Source of the DNA: Prorocentrum cordatum
Lineage: Eukaryota > Sar > Dinophyceae > Prorocentrales > Prorocentraceae
NCBI GenBank assembly: GCA_963575745.1
Contig: CAUYUJ010012581.1
Location: 179,001 to 243,000 of the forward strand
Length of the DNA: 64,000 nucleotides
Direction of reading: 5' to 3'
The position numbers and the translations under genes were made by a program. The notes under the pieces are model-generated. The model saw only the letters and a program-made list of their open reading frames with translations. It searched no databases and was not told the DNA's origin. Of this stretch, positions 23,607 through 33,742 are shown one piece after another. Position 1 is the first letter of the stretch. Each line of letters opens with the position of its first letter.

Positions 23607-26600
23607 GTGCACCTCCTTCTCCCGCCCTCCAATCTTCTTGCCCCGTGTGCGCTGGATACCAAGAGGATGCGGAGGCCCACCAGAATGGTGCCGCGCCCAG
23701 GTTATCATAAGACTTCCTTGGCCCTGGGGGGCTGTGTTCTGCGAAATCGGCGCCACTCTTGTGGGCTCATGGGAGGCCCGACGGAGGCTTGTCTCATGCA
23801 GGCCATCAGGGCACGTCGCCGTCCTTGGGGGGCTGCGATCTGCGACACTGTCGCCGCTTTCGTGGGCCCCTGGCACGCACAAGTGCAAGTGCAAGTCTTC
23901 GTTCAGTGTTTGCACCAGTATGCCCCCTTGCACGAACTGCTACAGCTGCCGACAGATGTTCTGAAGGGGCTGGTAGAAGAGTACAAGAGGTACAAGCGAA
24001 ACGCGAGTCGTCAAGACTACTCCGACGTAGAAGGCTGGAGGGGTAGGAAAACGGAGGTGGAGAAGGCATGGCCCACGTGCCGCGAGACCACAGAGCTGGT
24101 CGCAGCGCCGGAGTACTTACACAGCGGCCAGACGAATGGGTTTGCAGGGACGGAAGGCGGCGGTAGGGAATCAACGAGCGGCAATGGGAAAACAGGAGAC
24201 GGAGACAAGGGCAACGAGGAAGGGCGAACCTGGCTGCAAGAGCACCTCGGCGTCTGGGTGCAAAAGGGGCAGGAGTTTCGACAGAACCACGTGCACCAGT
24301 GGAGCAAGCGTTTGCAGCGCGTGGCACCGTTGGCACATTGTCAGAGGAAAGACGACATGACGCAGTGCAAAAGCTTTTTCCCGCGCGCGTCGTGGCTCAT
24401 AGATCGCGCAGTGGTGTTGTGCGAAGGGTTTTTGAGAAAGCGTGACATGCCGCGAGCAGGGGGGAGGAACATGACAGGGTGCCTGCGCGGACCCATGAAC
24501 GAAGAGAACCTGAACGGCACGTTACCAGCGATGATAAGCGGCGCGGTAGGATTGAATTTTAACAGCGATTTGCAGATTCCGCACAGGTTCCCAGTGACGG
24601 AAGCGACGCACGATAGGTGTGTGTGTGTGTGTGTGTGTGTGTGCGAAGAGCGGTGCTGGGAGACGGATCGACCCGTCGACATGGTTCTGGCAGCGCAAAG
24701 AGCGCAGAATGCAGCAGCGGGGTATGCGGCGGACTATCAGTGCAAGCGGTGTGCCCCGTCGCTCAACGAGGTGAGGGAGATTAAAAAGGGCCACCACGCG
24801 CTGGCGGAGCAGACGAAAGACAGGACCGCGGCGTACCGGGCGAACAGGCACATGAAGAGGTTCCTGAGTGACATGTACGGGAGAGGCGTGGTGCGGTCAG
24901 CGCAAGAAAGTGCGAATCTGCGAGCGTACCGAGACCCCAGAGACGCGACTGGTGCCGAGAGTCTCAAGACTGCGAAGACGGCCATGATCCCGGGAGCAGA
25001 AGCCGTGCGCATGGCGGAGCGGCTCTGTGCTGACGGGGACGGCGTTACCGTAGCAGCGTCGGGGGTTCTGGAAGCGGACAAACGAGAAGGGTTGAAAAAG
25101 GTTCGAATTGTGTCTAAGAGTCCAGTGTACTTGTATGGCACGCGCCCGCTTGACGCTCCTGGCGCGCCCGACTTGGCACACCTATCGTTGTATGAGTTCT
25201 TGCGATATTGGCGCATCGAGTTGGCAGCGTTTCCCCGCGGCGGAGCAGAGCTGGCAGCCGCGGCCAGCAATGAGTACCAGGCGGAGCTGACGCTGTCCGG
25301 GATGCAGAAGGTCCGCGAAGCAGACCAGCAGAGAGCGGATACTGACGAGGGCGGCGCGCAGGCTGGACCCCAATTGAAAGCCGGAGTGGATTATGTGATC
25401 AAGGAGGGATGGGGGAGTTCTTCGTGGGTACCATTCCCGGATGTTCCGGAGTTGGAAACTCTGAGGCACACGTGGGTGTTGGTGCGGAACGAGCGCCCGA
25501 GGAACCCCAGTTTTCATGGAGCGCCGCAGCCGAAGCACGGAGCGGGGCAGGAGGATAGGAACGGGCTTTTGTTGATGGTATATTTTCGGGCGTTCACGCT
25601 GCGTGACGACGTCGAATGTGGAGTGCCGCACCTGCGGGACTTCCGCGGAGCGCAGGGGTCGTGGGCGGAGGCGTCATTGGAGTGGTTAAGGAAAGGCATG
25701 CCATGTGAAGAAACAAAGAGGCACGTGCAGAACTACATGGGCGTGGTGGATCTGCGACCAGTCACGGACGAAGACCTGGTCAAACGCGAGGACGAGCTGT
25801 ACAGCGATGAAGAACTGGATCCGAGAATTGTCGACGCGGCGACAAGGCGGAAGACGCATGCGGGAGGTGCGCCCATGGAGAAAGAGGACAGGCGGACAAA
25901 TGTAGATGCGGAGTGCGAAAAGGAGAGGAGCCGGGAGGCCATGGCCAGGGGCGACGCCGCGCGGGGCGCGAGCGCTGGTCGGGTAAACGGAAAGCGCAAG
26001 ACACGCGGAGGGGGCGGTGTGTTGAGGTGGGGTGACGCGGAGGTGCAGAAAGCGCAAGCGGCGGCCGCGGCGTTGAGGGCCGCAGAAGGCAGCGGCGCGG
26101 GCGGGGAGGAAGGTGCCCCAGGGGTGGTGGCGGCCAAGAAAGCAACAGCGTCAAGTGTGCGGAGATGGAGGGAAGGGCTTGCGGAGAACGGGTTGAACGC
26201 GGGACAGCGTAGCGTCGTTGAGAAGGTGGCAGATCGCGCGTTGGCGCAAGAATTCGGGAGGTCCGCGAGCGGCAAGGAAACAGGCCAGAGCGGTTCTGAT
26301 ATGCAGCCCTTCGTGTGGACGTTGCATGGTGGCCCGGGGACTGGGAAGAGTTTCGTCATAGACAAGATCCGGAAGGAGCTGTTCGAAAAAGAGCTGGGGT
26401 GGACGCGCGGCATAGATTTCCAGGTGGCAGCGTTGCAGGCTACAAACGCGTCAGCTCTCGACGGGAATACGATTCACAGTGCATTTGGGCTCGGTGTGAA
26501 CCAAACGAAAGAGAAGGACGCGGCGGGCGACGCCAACGCAGAGACAAAGAAGAAAACGAAGAAAGAGCAAGCAGCGCAGCGCATGTCACAGTGGAAGTGG

Positions 26601-27937
26601 CTGATTGTGGACGAGGTGAGCATGGTCAGCGCGAACTTCATTGCAGAGCTAGACTCACACTTGCGGTCGTGCATGTCAGCTGCAAGCGACACGAAGGTAG
26701 GTGAAGACGGCGTCACCAGGCCTTTCGGGGGCGTGAATGTGCTGTTCTGCGGGGATTCCTATCAATTGGAGCCGCCATCTGGGACAGCCATTAATGCGCT
26801 TCCCACGTCGTATTTGAAAAAAGCGAGGAAATACGCGCCGGGTGCCACAGAGGACCACGGACAGTATATTTTTTGGGGGGCGGGTGGCGATGGTGCAGTG
26901 CAGGGAATGACGGAGTTGACGGAGTGCAAGCGCGTGGAAGACCAGGACGACTGGTTTCTTGGAGTGCAGGACGAGTTTCGCCGAGGAAAGTTGTCCCAAC
27001 GTACGCGCAAATTTTTGCATGGCAGACCGACGGATGTTCCGGGGTCGTGGGTGAACGGGGCACCGGCGTGCGGGAAAGCGCGTTGTGTCGAAGACAGAGA
27101 TGCAATTGCGATGCGCAACGAGTTAGAGTGCGAGGCTTGCAAAAGTGAGCGGGACAAGAGGAAGCTCGTCGCGACGTCGGCAGAAGACGCGCGGTTTCGG
27201 GAGGAGACATTTGTAGAAGCTGTCGCCATTTATGCGAACCAGGACATTCGTTGCCACGTCGGGAAGCAGAGAGCTGTGCAGTGGGCCAAAGAGCGGGGAG
27301 AACAGTTGCTCTGGGTCGCAGCCAGGGACCGCCCTTGCCATGGGGGGAACAGAGGCGGCCGCACACGGTGGAGGATGAGGTACGTTGGTTGGGGTACCAC
27401 GAGAAGGAGTGTGCAAGCCTGCCCGGGTGGCTGCCACTGGCCAAAGGGATGCCCGTGGCTTTGGGGGATCACTTGGATCGATCAAAGAAGAAGCCCCTGC
27501 GGGGGCGTACAGCGACGATCCATGGATGGGCGTTGCACGAGGACGAGGTCACTGGGGATGAAGACGAGGAAGTGTTGTTGCATCTACCGAGAGTGATAGT
27601 GTTGAACTTCCATACGAAGGAGTGGCACCTGCCAGGGTGGGAGCCAGGGCTGTATCCGATCTTCCCATCGAAAGGGCGGCAATGGTTCTTGGACGGGTAT
27701 CGGAAACATCCAGCGTTGAGTGTGAAGCGCACGCAGTTTATGATAACCCCGTCTTTGGCAGTGACGGCGCGCTCTGCGCAGGGCCGGACCATGGCCGCAG
27801 TGATAGCTGACCTTGAAAGAGGGCGCGGCGTGAGTTGGATGTCCAGGTACGTTGCCATCGCGCGCGTGCGCAGGCGACAGGACCTTCTGATTTTCCGGCC
27901 TTTTGACAGGAGACCGCACAACGCAGGTGAGATGTAG
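23607..27937 (+). CDS. Pif1-like helicase ORF (superfamily 1B), one frameshift
   Basis: A very large ORF for an SF1B DNA helicase, the family that unwinds DNA 5' to 3'. The earliest codon is GTG at 23607; the first in-frame ATG is at 23667. The core motifs are clear: Walker A GGPGTGKS at residues 908-915, Walker B DEVSM at 1002-1006, motif III GDSYQLEPP at 1049-1057. After a frame change at about 27337 comes the C-terminal motif SAQGRTM (27762-27782), then YVAIARVRR. A 1-nt deletion in GACCGCCCTTGCC would explain the frame change, since the protein context continues sensibly as ARDRP then PWGEQ. The roughly 900-residue N-terminal region is unusual for a cellular Pif1. It includes YQCKRC, a GYAADYQCKR word and a segment (SLYEFLRYWRIEL) of the kind seen before the helicase domain in Helitron-like proteins. 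I did not find an HUH Rep motif. A GT microsatellite at 24617-24643 encodes a Cys-Val run. Helitron-like origin is an inference. Confidence 0.8.
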
Positions 27938-28962
27938 GGCGCGAAAAATTTGCTGCAGGTGCTGCGAGGGGAGAGCTTCGATTGTGATGAATGGGGGGCG
28001 GAACTAATGCCACGAGACCAGTGCGAGCGCTGCTGGCGGAGTTTGTTGGTAGAGGCGTTCACGAAGTACGAGTTCCAGAGGAAGGACAGACCGGCGCTCT
28101 GCAAAGAATGCGCGGAGGAGATGAAAAACGCAGGTGCAAAATGGTGCACAACGTGCAGAGGGTGGGCAATGAGAGCAGAGGGTGACGACGCGGCACGGCA
28201 AGGTAGCGGTCGGAACGCGGACGCGGCGCTCGAAAACGGGGAGACGAAAAGGATTCGGACAATGTACTGCGCAAAGTGCAGGGATGTCAAGGCGAAACAG
28301 AACTCGCGCACTGGCAGCGCGATGTGGAACGAGAGTGTTGGAACAGTGCGGTGTTCGAACGATAAGTGCCTGTCGCTGTATGACGACAAGGCGAGATGTC
28401 GGAATCTCAGAAGAAGCAGAATGCAGCGGGCCAGAGGTTGTGTCGGAAATGTGCGGGAGAACGTCAGAGGGCGACGCTTGCGTCGAATAATGAAAAACGC
28501 GTGGTCACATTGCGGTGTTCCAACGGCGACTGCCTGTCGGAGTTCCAAGAGGGGGCGGGGATGTCCGAAGCTCAGAAGAAGCACAATGCTGCGGGCGGAA
28601 GACTCTGTCGGAAATGCGCGGAAGAACGAGAGAAAGAGGTACGGCGGGGGAATGCGGAGGCAGCGAATCGCAAACGGAAAGCCGAGGCGGACGCGAAGGT
28701 ACTGACGTGCGCGTCGCGCGGAGGAGCGTTCTCAGACACGAGACACTTGAAGCCGACGCAAGTGGAACATCATAGAAAGGCGAAAGGAACCAAAGTGGTG
28801 TGCAGAGGCTGCGAGGAACTCGGGTTCAACGCGCGCAGTTACCAAGGGTATCAGTGCACCGGCGCATGCAAGAGGAGACTACCGAAGTCGGCGTTCCCCG
28901 ACCCGCACAATGTCCCGCGCGACGCAAAGAAGGGCACTCTGAAGTGCAAGACATGCACATGA
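27938..28962 (+). CDS. Cys-pair-rich tail of the helicase, behind an in-frame TAG and a frameshift
   Basis: After TAG at 27935-27937 the same frame continues as NLLQVLRGES, then a series of CxxC-like pairs: QCERC, LCKEC, WCTTC, YCAKC, RCSNDKC. Near 28394 the sense moves to the next frame (1-nt loss in GGCGAGATGTCG) and continues LCRKC, RCSNGDC, LCRKC, VCRGC, CTGAC and a final KCKTC before TGA at 28960. Two of the units are an internal duplication: RCSN, then SEAQKKHNAAG or SESQKKQNAAG, then LCRKC. I recall that dinoflagellate Pif1-like proteins often carry an LRGE segment followed by Cys pairs, so I read this as the true C-terminus of the helicase, probably a zinc-binding array. It could instead be a separate gene; the absence of an ATG after the TAG argues against that. 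Confidence 0.6.
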
Positions 28963-29690
28963 TGCCCAATCGGGCGCGCGTGCTGGGGAGAAAAAGGAGG
29001 ACGGGGAAAGAAGGATGGGGGGTGAGGCGGAGAATGGGGGGGAGAAGCATCGAAGAGGATGAGGTGAACCGGGGCAGGAAGAGGAGGAGGGGGACGACGA
29101 GGAGATGGCGGAGGAGGAAGAGGAGGGGGGGGGGCACTGAGATCAGGCTCTGGGTTATGGGATGTGGGGTAGAGGCTTGTGGTATGTGTATGGGGAAGGA
29201 GGAGGCAAGGGAGGAGGAGGAGGGGGACACGGAGACAAGGTGCTGGGTCATGGGTTATGAGTTAGAGGCTTCAAGTATGCGTATAGGGATCTCGCGGCAC
29301 GCCTCTCGGGGGCTCGAGGAGTGCAGTTTTGAAGCCACTGGGGGGCCGTTTCGGGGCCTCTGGGGGACTTCCACGAAGGCGCTGCAGCGCGTCGGGCAGC
29401 GCGCGAATGCTGTGGACAGTGGGGAGGAACAAAGCAGGAGACGGAGACGACAGGGGAGGGGAAGGAGGAGGAGGAGGAGGAGGAAAAGAAGGGGTAGGAG
29501 GAAGAGGGGGACGAGGACAAGTGAGGATCTTGTCGTGGATTCTGAGAGGGATATTTCCCGAATGGCCCGAGGCGCGTCCCGCGAATCCCGCTGCCGTGCC
29601 GGGGCTGTGAGTCTGAGGCCAGTGGAATATTATTTCGGATCTCGTGGTCGGCCTCTCGGATACCTCAAATGGTGCCGACCAAGTACCGCG
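28963..29690. other. Unassigned, GGA-rich
   Basis: GAGGA/GGGGA patches lie at 29040-29140, 29200-29235 and 29435-29520. A similar phrase (CTGGGTTATGGG, then TTAGAGGCTT) occurs at 29149 and 29243. No gene is recognised. Confidence 0.6.
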
Positions 29691-30305
29691 CGAGGTACGT
29701 CGTCCGTGTGTCTCAAATGGTACCGCCCATACTTTGGAGGCCCTTTGGGAGCTATTTTGGGCCTCTTGGGTGCCTCTTTTGGGCCTCTTGGGGCCTGCTT
29801 GGGGCCTCTTGGGGGCTTCTTGGGTGCCTCTTGGGGGACCTCTTGGGGCTTCCTGGGGGCGCCTGGGGGCCGAAGCCTCGAATTGAGATTTGTTTCCCCC
29901 CTCTTGGCCCCCTCTTGGGCCCGTCTTGGGGCCCTCTTGGGGCGTTTTCGGCGCCTCTAGGGCCGTCTTGGGGCCATCTTGGGGGCCTCTTGAACCGTTT
30001 CGGGGCGGTATTCAGGGCCTCGGGGGCCGTGTTGGAGCGTCGGGAAGCCGAAACGGCGAAAAGGCAACACATACCGTAAAACATAATGGAAAATCACCAG
30101 TTTTAGCATTTCGGGGCCATCTTGGGAGGCTTATGTGGGACCTCTGGGGCCGTCTTGGAGGCCTCGGGGCCCGACTTGAGGCCATCTTGGGCGTTTTCGA
30201 GCGCCCAATTGGCGTCTCGGGGACCTCGTGGCCCGTCTTGGAGGCCACTTGGGGCCTTCTGGGCCCGTCTTGGGGCCCTCTTGGGCCCGAAAAAGCTCCG
30301 TGAGT
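29691..30305 (+). repeat. CTTGGGGCC-type repeat field with A-rich core
   Basis: The cleanest example of the family: GGGCCTCTTGGGTGCCTCTT, GGGGCCTGCTTGGGGCC, CGTCTTGGAGGCC. The A-rich core lies at about 30030-30105 (GTTGGAGCGTCGGGAAGCCG, then AAACGGCGAAAAGG and AAACATAATGGAAAATCA). Confidence 0.85.
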
Positions 30306-30341
30306 CGCTCGTGCCGGGCCGGGGGGGGGGGCCATCAGGGG

Positions 30342-33300
30342 TTTTTTTTGCTGATAGAGACTGACCGCAAGCGAACCAGCCTTCGTTTGAAAAACCTCTA
30401 GCCAGCGCAGGGGACGCATTCGATCCGATCCCCCGCACCGTGGGATGGGTCGCCGTCGTCCTCCTCTACGCTGGCAATGGGAAAGCCAGCAAGGCTGTCC
30501 CACAAGGCCAGATCGGCCTGGAAAGCGGGCGGCGGCGAGCACACCTGCCCCGTCCACCCCACCCCCACCCCCCCACACCCAGTCCCGACCGAAGGAGAGA
30601 GAGCAGGCAGAGGCGGCAGTTCGGCCGACTCGAGCAGCCTGCGCTTCCGCAGCAAAATCGGAGGGCCCACGAACTCGCGGGACCGAAGCGGATGGCAGCC
30701 TCGCATGAGGTTGCGCAGCCTGTAGTACCTCGAGTCTCTCACGAGGACACCCTGCCTACGATTCATCGGCAAGCAATCCTGCGAAAGACCCTGGCTCTTC
30801 TTTTCCGAAAAAGCCCCGCACAGAGAGCAGAACAGGAAGGGCCCCGCGCGGTGAAGTGCGTGGGAGCTGGTCCTGTCGTCACAACGAAGCTGGCGAAGCA
30901 CCGAGCGTGTCCTCGCTGACCGAAGGCACACCATGCATCGGAACCTTTGCGCAACCACCGTCACTGCAGGGTCGAAGCGCGAGTGCGGCTTCGGGGGACC
31001 GAGTCCCCCCTCAATCGTGCCTATGGCACGGCCGAGTATTTGCGCTTGAGCGTCCCGTGGCGTGATCGTGCCGATCCGAGCGACCAGCCTGGTACAGAAC
31101 TGAGCAACTAGGCGGATGGCGCTGCGCGACGTGCCATGCGCAGAACGCAGCTGAAGGGAATCTCTATGCATGGCGGCACCCCATTTAGCCGACTGATCAG
31201 CTTGGGCATTGCCGACCCTCTGCCATTCAGAAATCCGTCCCTCTGCTACGGCAGAGGCAGGAGTATGTGCTTTGACGTGAGAAACCTCCACCGACTCACC
31301 CCCACGGTCAGACACAAGCCTCCAAACCTCCCTCCATAGTAAGGCAAGCGGGTCACTCGCAGCGGTGCCTGCTCCAACACCTTGGCGCCAGACATCCACG
31401 AGTGGCTTGCAATCCGTATAAAACTTCATCTGAGCTCCCATATAGCGCAGCGCCATCAAGAAACTGAAAAGCTCAGCCGCTGGCACAGATTGAATGAGAC
31501 AGGGCAGAGGGCCATGGAGGCGAGCAACCACTCGCTTGCTGTCGTCAAGCGAACAGAGTCCCCATCCGCAGCGCCGTAAGCGAGAGAAACGTCCGTGCCT
31601 CCCCGACCCATCACCGAACACGTGCATATCGAGCAGCAAGTCGGGAGACCGCACCGTCCACACGACTCGCTCCTCGAGGCAGGGGCTCGGGAAGAGCCAA
31701 GCAGGGTCAGGGACAAGAAAGCGCGTGAAAAGCAAGGTATCCACCGCAGCAGCACGAGCCATGTCAAGCATTTGACCAGCCATGGCACTGCCAGCTCTGT
31801 AATCCCGACGAAACTCAGTATGCAGGGGGCAATCGTAGAATCGGTGCCAGGTAGATCCAGCACTCTGACAGGCAAGGCAGCTCGGGTTGACGGCTCCACC
31901 TGACTCGTACAGTCGCTCCTGCGACCAGAACCCTCCTGCAAAAAGGCACCGCAGAAGACCCTGATGCCTTGGGGTCCAGTCAGGGCCTCGGATAGAATGA
32001 GGCTGGAGGAGGGACCTCAGGGGCTCCACGAGAGGAGGATGAGGGCAGGGCGAGACCCACGAGGGATGCTTCGCGAGAACCTGTCGCCACACCCACCGCT
32101 CGGTGGCCTCATCAACTAACCTACCTCCATCCTTCGGGGAAATCTGTTCAATTGCGAGAGGACCTCGGTGGGTCTTCCAATGAAAAGGGTCAGATACAGA
32201 CCAACCCAACCGCAAAAGTGTCGCAACTAGCGCAGAAGCAGGTCCGCGAATGTCAGACCAAACTTGAGACACAGGAACACTAGACAGGCGTGCCCATGCT
32301 CCACTCAGAAGTCGCGCCATATCTGCTCTGGGGGCCCATCCGTCCCACAGCGCCTGCAGCCAGAGGAAGATCGGGCTCCTGTTGCACTCGAAGGCGGGGT
32401 CGACCTGCGGCCCAGCAAGCATGAGGTCCAATGAGAGCGACCTGCCCGTGTGCCTGTAGACCATGCCCGCGCGCGCCAGCTGCCTCGCCCTCAGCAGGTG
32501 CGTGTTGCTGATGCCGTGAACTCCCACTGCCCAGAGCATACCAGGCTTGAGGCCAGTCTGCACCAGTTTGATCGTCTTGCCCCCAGCTTTCGCGAGCCGC
32601 TTATACCGAGGGATCCGAGACGCCATCCTGCCCAGCCGCTGTGCACGAACCGAATGAGAAAGCCGATTTCCACCGCCAAAGTCCAGCCCCAGGTTCCGAA
32701 CCGAGCGTGTGAGGAACCTCGACGAGGACGGGTTGACTTTCCTAAACACCTTCCGTATGCCTTGGCCGATGACCACCTGGTGCTTCTTGGGCAGGGAGAG
32801 GGTCAAGCCGATCTGCGAAAGCTCAGCCGCCAAGAGGTCCTCGGCCCCCTTGAGTTCCCTGGCAACTTCCCACGCCTCGCCAATACGTTGCAACTGCAGA
32901 TCATCCACCACGACCGCCACCTCGACATTCACGAAGCGAAGAGAGACGGCATCCACTGGCGACAAGAGCACCAGACGCAGCAGGGAAGTCGCGCAGCTGC
33001 AGCCCGCGACAATCGTGCGGTGCGTCACCACCGCCTGTGTGGCGATGTTCTGGAAGAGCACCATTCTGTCGAGGCAATATGATGCGAGCAGGAAGCGAAG
33101 GGTCTTACCTCGGAACTTGTGCCGACGGGCAGCTGCAGCTAAAACATGATGGGGCACGTGCTCGTATGCTTTGACCAGGTCGAGCAGGGTTGTCCCTGCC
33201 GCTCTGCCCTGGTCCCTGGCCAACTCCGCCTTGAAACTCTGCTTCCAAACGCAAATGTCACATGAGGCCCCTGAGTCACCATACCAGAACAACCGAGGCT

Positions 33301-33598
33301 TGGCCTTTTCCCAGGGGCCAGCAACTTTCCATCGGGCCCAACGGGACCACAACCGAAGAGGCGTCGCGAAGATCCCAATAGGACGATCTCCCCCTTCAGG
33401 CGGCGGCTTCGGTAGAAGAGCAATAAGCAGCAGAGCCCAGCACCTCGGAATGTGAACCAGGCGCTGCATCTCGACCCAGATCCGTAGGAAGACCGCGACA
33501 GCGCCGTCGTCAAGGAAGGACCAATGACGGGGATGCAGGCCACAGACTCCAATGGCCGTGTGCGTGCTGTAGGGCACCTGGGAACCCCAAGGGGATCC
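30342..33598 (-). mobile_element. LINE retrotransposon 1, 5'-truncated, coding part intact
   Basis: A non-LTR element read right to left. Its right end abuts the 140-bp satellite at about 33590. Its 3' end is marked by an A8 run on the minus strand (T run at 30342-30349), 48 bases after the stop codon, as expected of target-primed reverse transcription. No endonuclease domain is present, so the 5' portion is missing. Target-site duplications were not identified. Confidence 0.75.
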
Positions 33599-33742
33599 GC
33601 AATGTTTGGGGACACTCCAGGGTTCGCGCCCCGATTGTAGGGATGTCTCAGGTGGTTTGCCTGTTCTCCTCCCGCAGGCTTGTCTCTTTTGGTGGTCCAA
33701 CGCTGCCCGCGATATAGCAGGCGTGATACTTGGGTACCTCAA
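30398..33742 (-). CDS. LINE reverse transcriptase / RNase H polyprotein (single intact ORF)
   Basis: The 1114-residue frame encodes the enzyme that copies element RNA at a nicked chromosomal site. The first ~48 residues are translated satellite; homologous protein seems to begin near GSPWGSQ (residue 49), and the first in-frame ATG is residue 92. RT motifs in order: LLPKPPPEGG with RPIGI (109-125), motif A LDLVKAYE (187-194, Asp188), motif B AGCSCATS (246-253), motif C VVVDDLQL (277-284, Asp280/281), then IGLTLSLPKKH. A CX2CX7HX4C knuckle follows at C622/C625/H633/C638, typical of R2/L1-type LINE C-termini. The RNase H fold has Asp711 (FGDGSG), Glu757, Asp777 (YTDCKP) and Asp849 (GNAQADQS), with HVKAH at 822-826. 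A further Cys cluster (CMVC, CSLC) lies at 936-975. No stops or frameshifts. The VVDD form of motif C is less common than F/YxDD. Confidence 0.85.
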   Translation of the reverse strand: MRYPSITPAISRAALDHQKRQACGRRTGKPPETSLQSGREPWSVPKHCGSPWGSQVPYSTHTAIGVCGLHPRHWSFLDDGAVAVFLRIWVEMQRLVHIPRCWALLLIALLPKPPPEGGDRPIGIFATPLRLWSRWARWKVAGPWEKAKPRLFWYGDSGASCDICVWKQSFKAELARDQGRAAGTTLLDLVKAYEHVPHHVLAAAARRHKFRGKTLRFLLASYCLDRMVLFQNIATQAVVTHRTIVAGCSCATSLLRLVLLSPVDAVSLRFVNVEVAVVVDDLQLQRIGEAWEVARELKGAEDLLAAELSQIGLTLSLPKKHQVVIGQGIRKVFRKVNPSSSRFLTRSVRNLGLDFGGGNRLSHSVRAQRLGRMASRIPRYKRLAKAGGKTIKLVQTGLKPGMLWAVGVHGISNTHLLRARQLARAGMVYRHTGRSLSLDLMLAGPQVDPAFECNRSPIFLWLQALWDGWAPRADMARLLSGAWARLSSVPVSQVWSDIRGPASALVATLLRLGWSVSDPFHWKTHRGPLAIEQISPKDGGRLVDEATERWVWRQVLAKHPSWVSPCPHPPLVEPLRSLLQPHSIRGPDWTPRHQGLLRCLFAGGFWSQERLYESGGAVNPSCLACQSAGSTWHRFYDCPLHTEFRRDYRAGSAMAGQMLDMARAAAVDTLLFTRFLVPDPAWLFPSPCLEERVVWTVRSPDLLLDMHVFGDGSGRHGRFSRLRRCGWGLCSLDDSKRVVARLHGPLPCLIQSVPAAELFSFLMALRYMGAQMKFYTDCKPLVDVWRQGVGAGTAASDPLALLWREVWRLVSDRGGESVEVSHVKAHTPASAVAEGRISEWQRVGNAQADQSAKWGAAMHRDSLQLRSAHGTSRSAIRLVAQFCTRLVARIGTITPRDAQAQILGRAIGTIEGGLGPPKPHSRFDPAVTVVAQRFRCMVCLRSARTRSVLRQLRCDDRTSSHALHRAGPFLFCSLCGAFSEKKSQGLSQDCLPMNRRQGVLVRDSRYYRLRNLMRGCHPLRSREFVGPPILLRKRRLLESAELPPLPALSPSVGTGCGGVGVGWTGQVCSPPPAFQADLALWDSLAGFPIASVEEDDGDPSHGAGDRIECVPCAG

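Noticed and set aside
27469-28584. 371-residue minus ORF opposite the helicase tail
   Set aside because: Shadow of the sense coding strand, where helicase motifs and Cys pairs are clear. No motif in the antisense frame.
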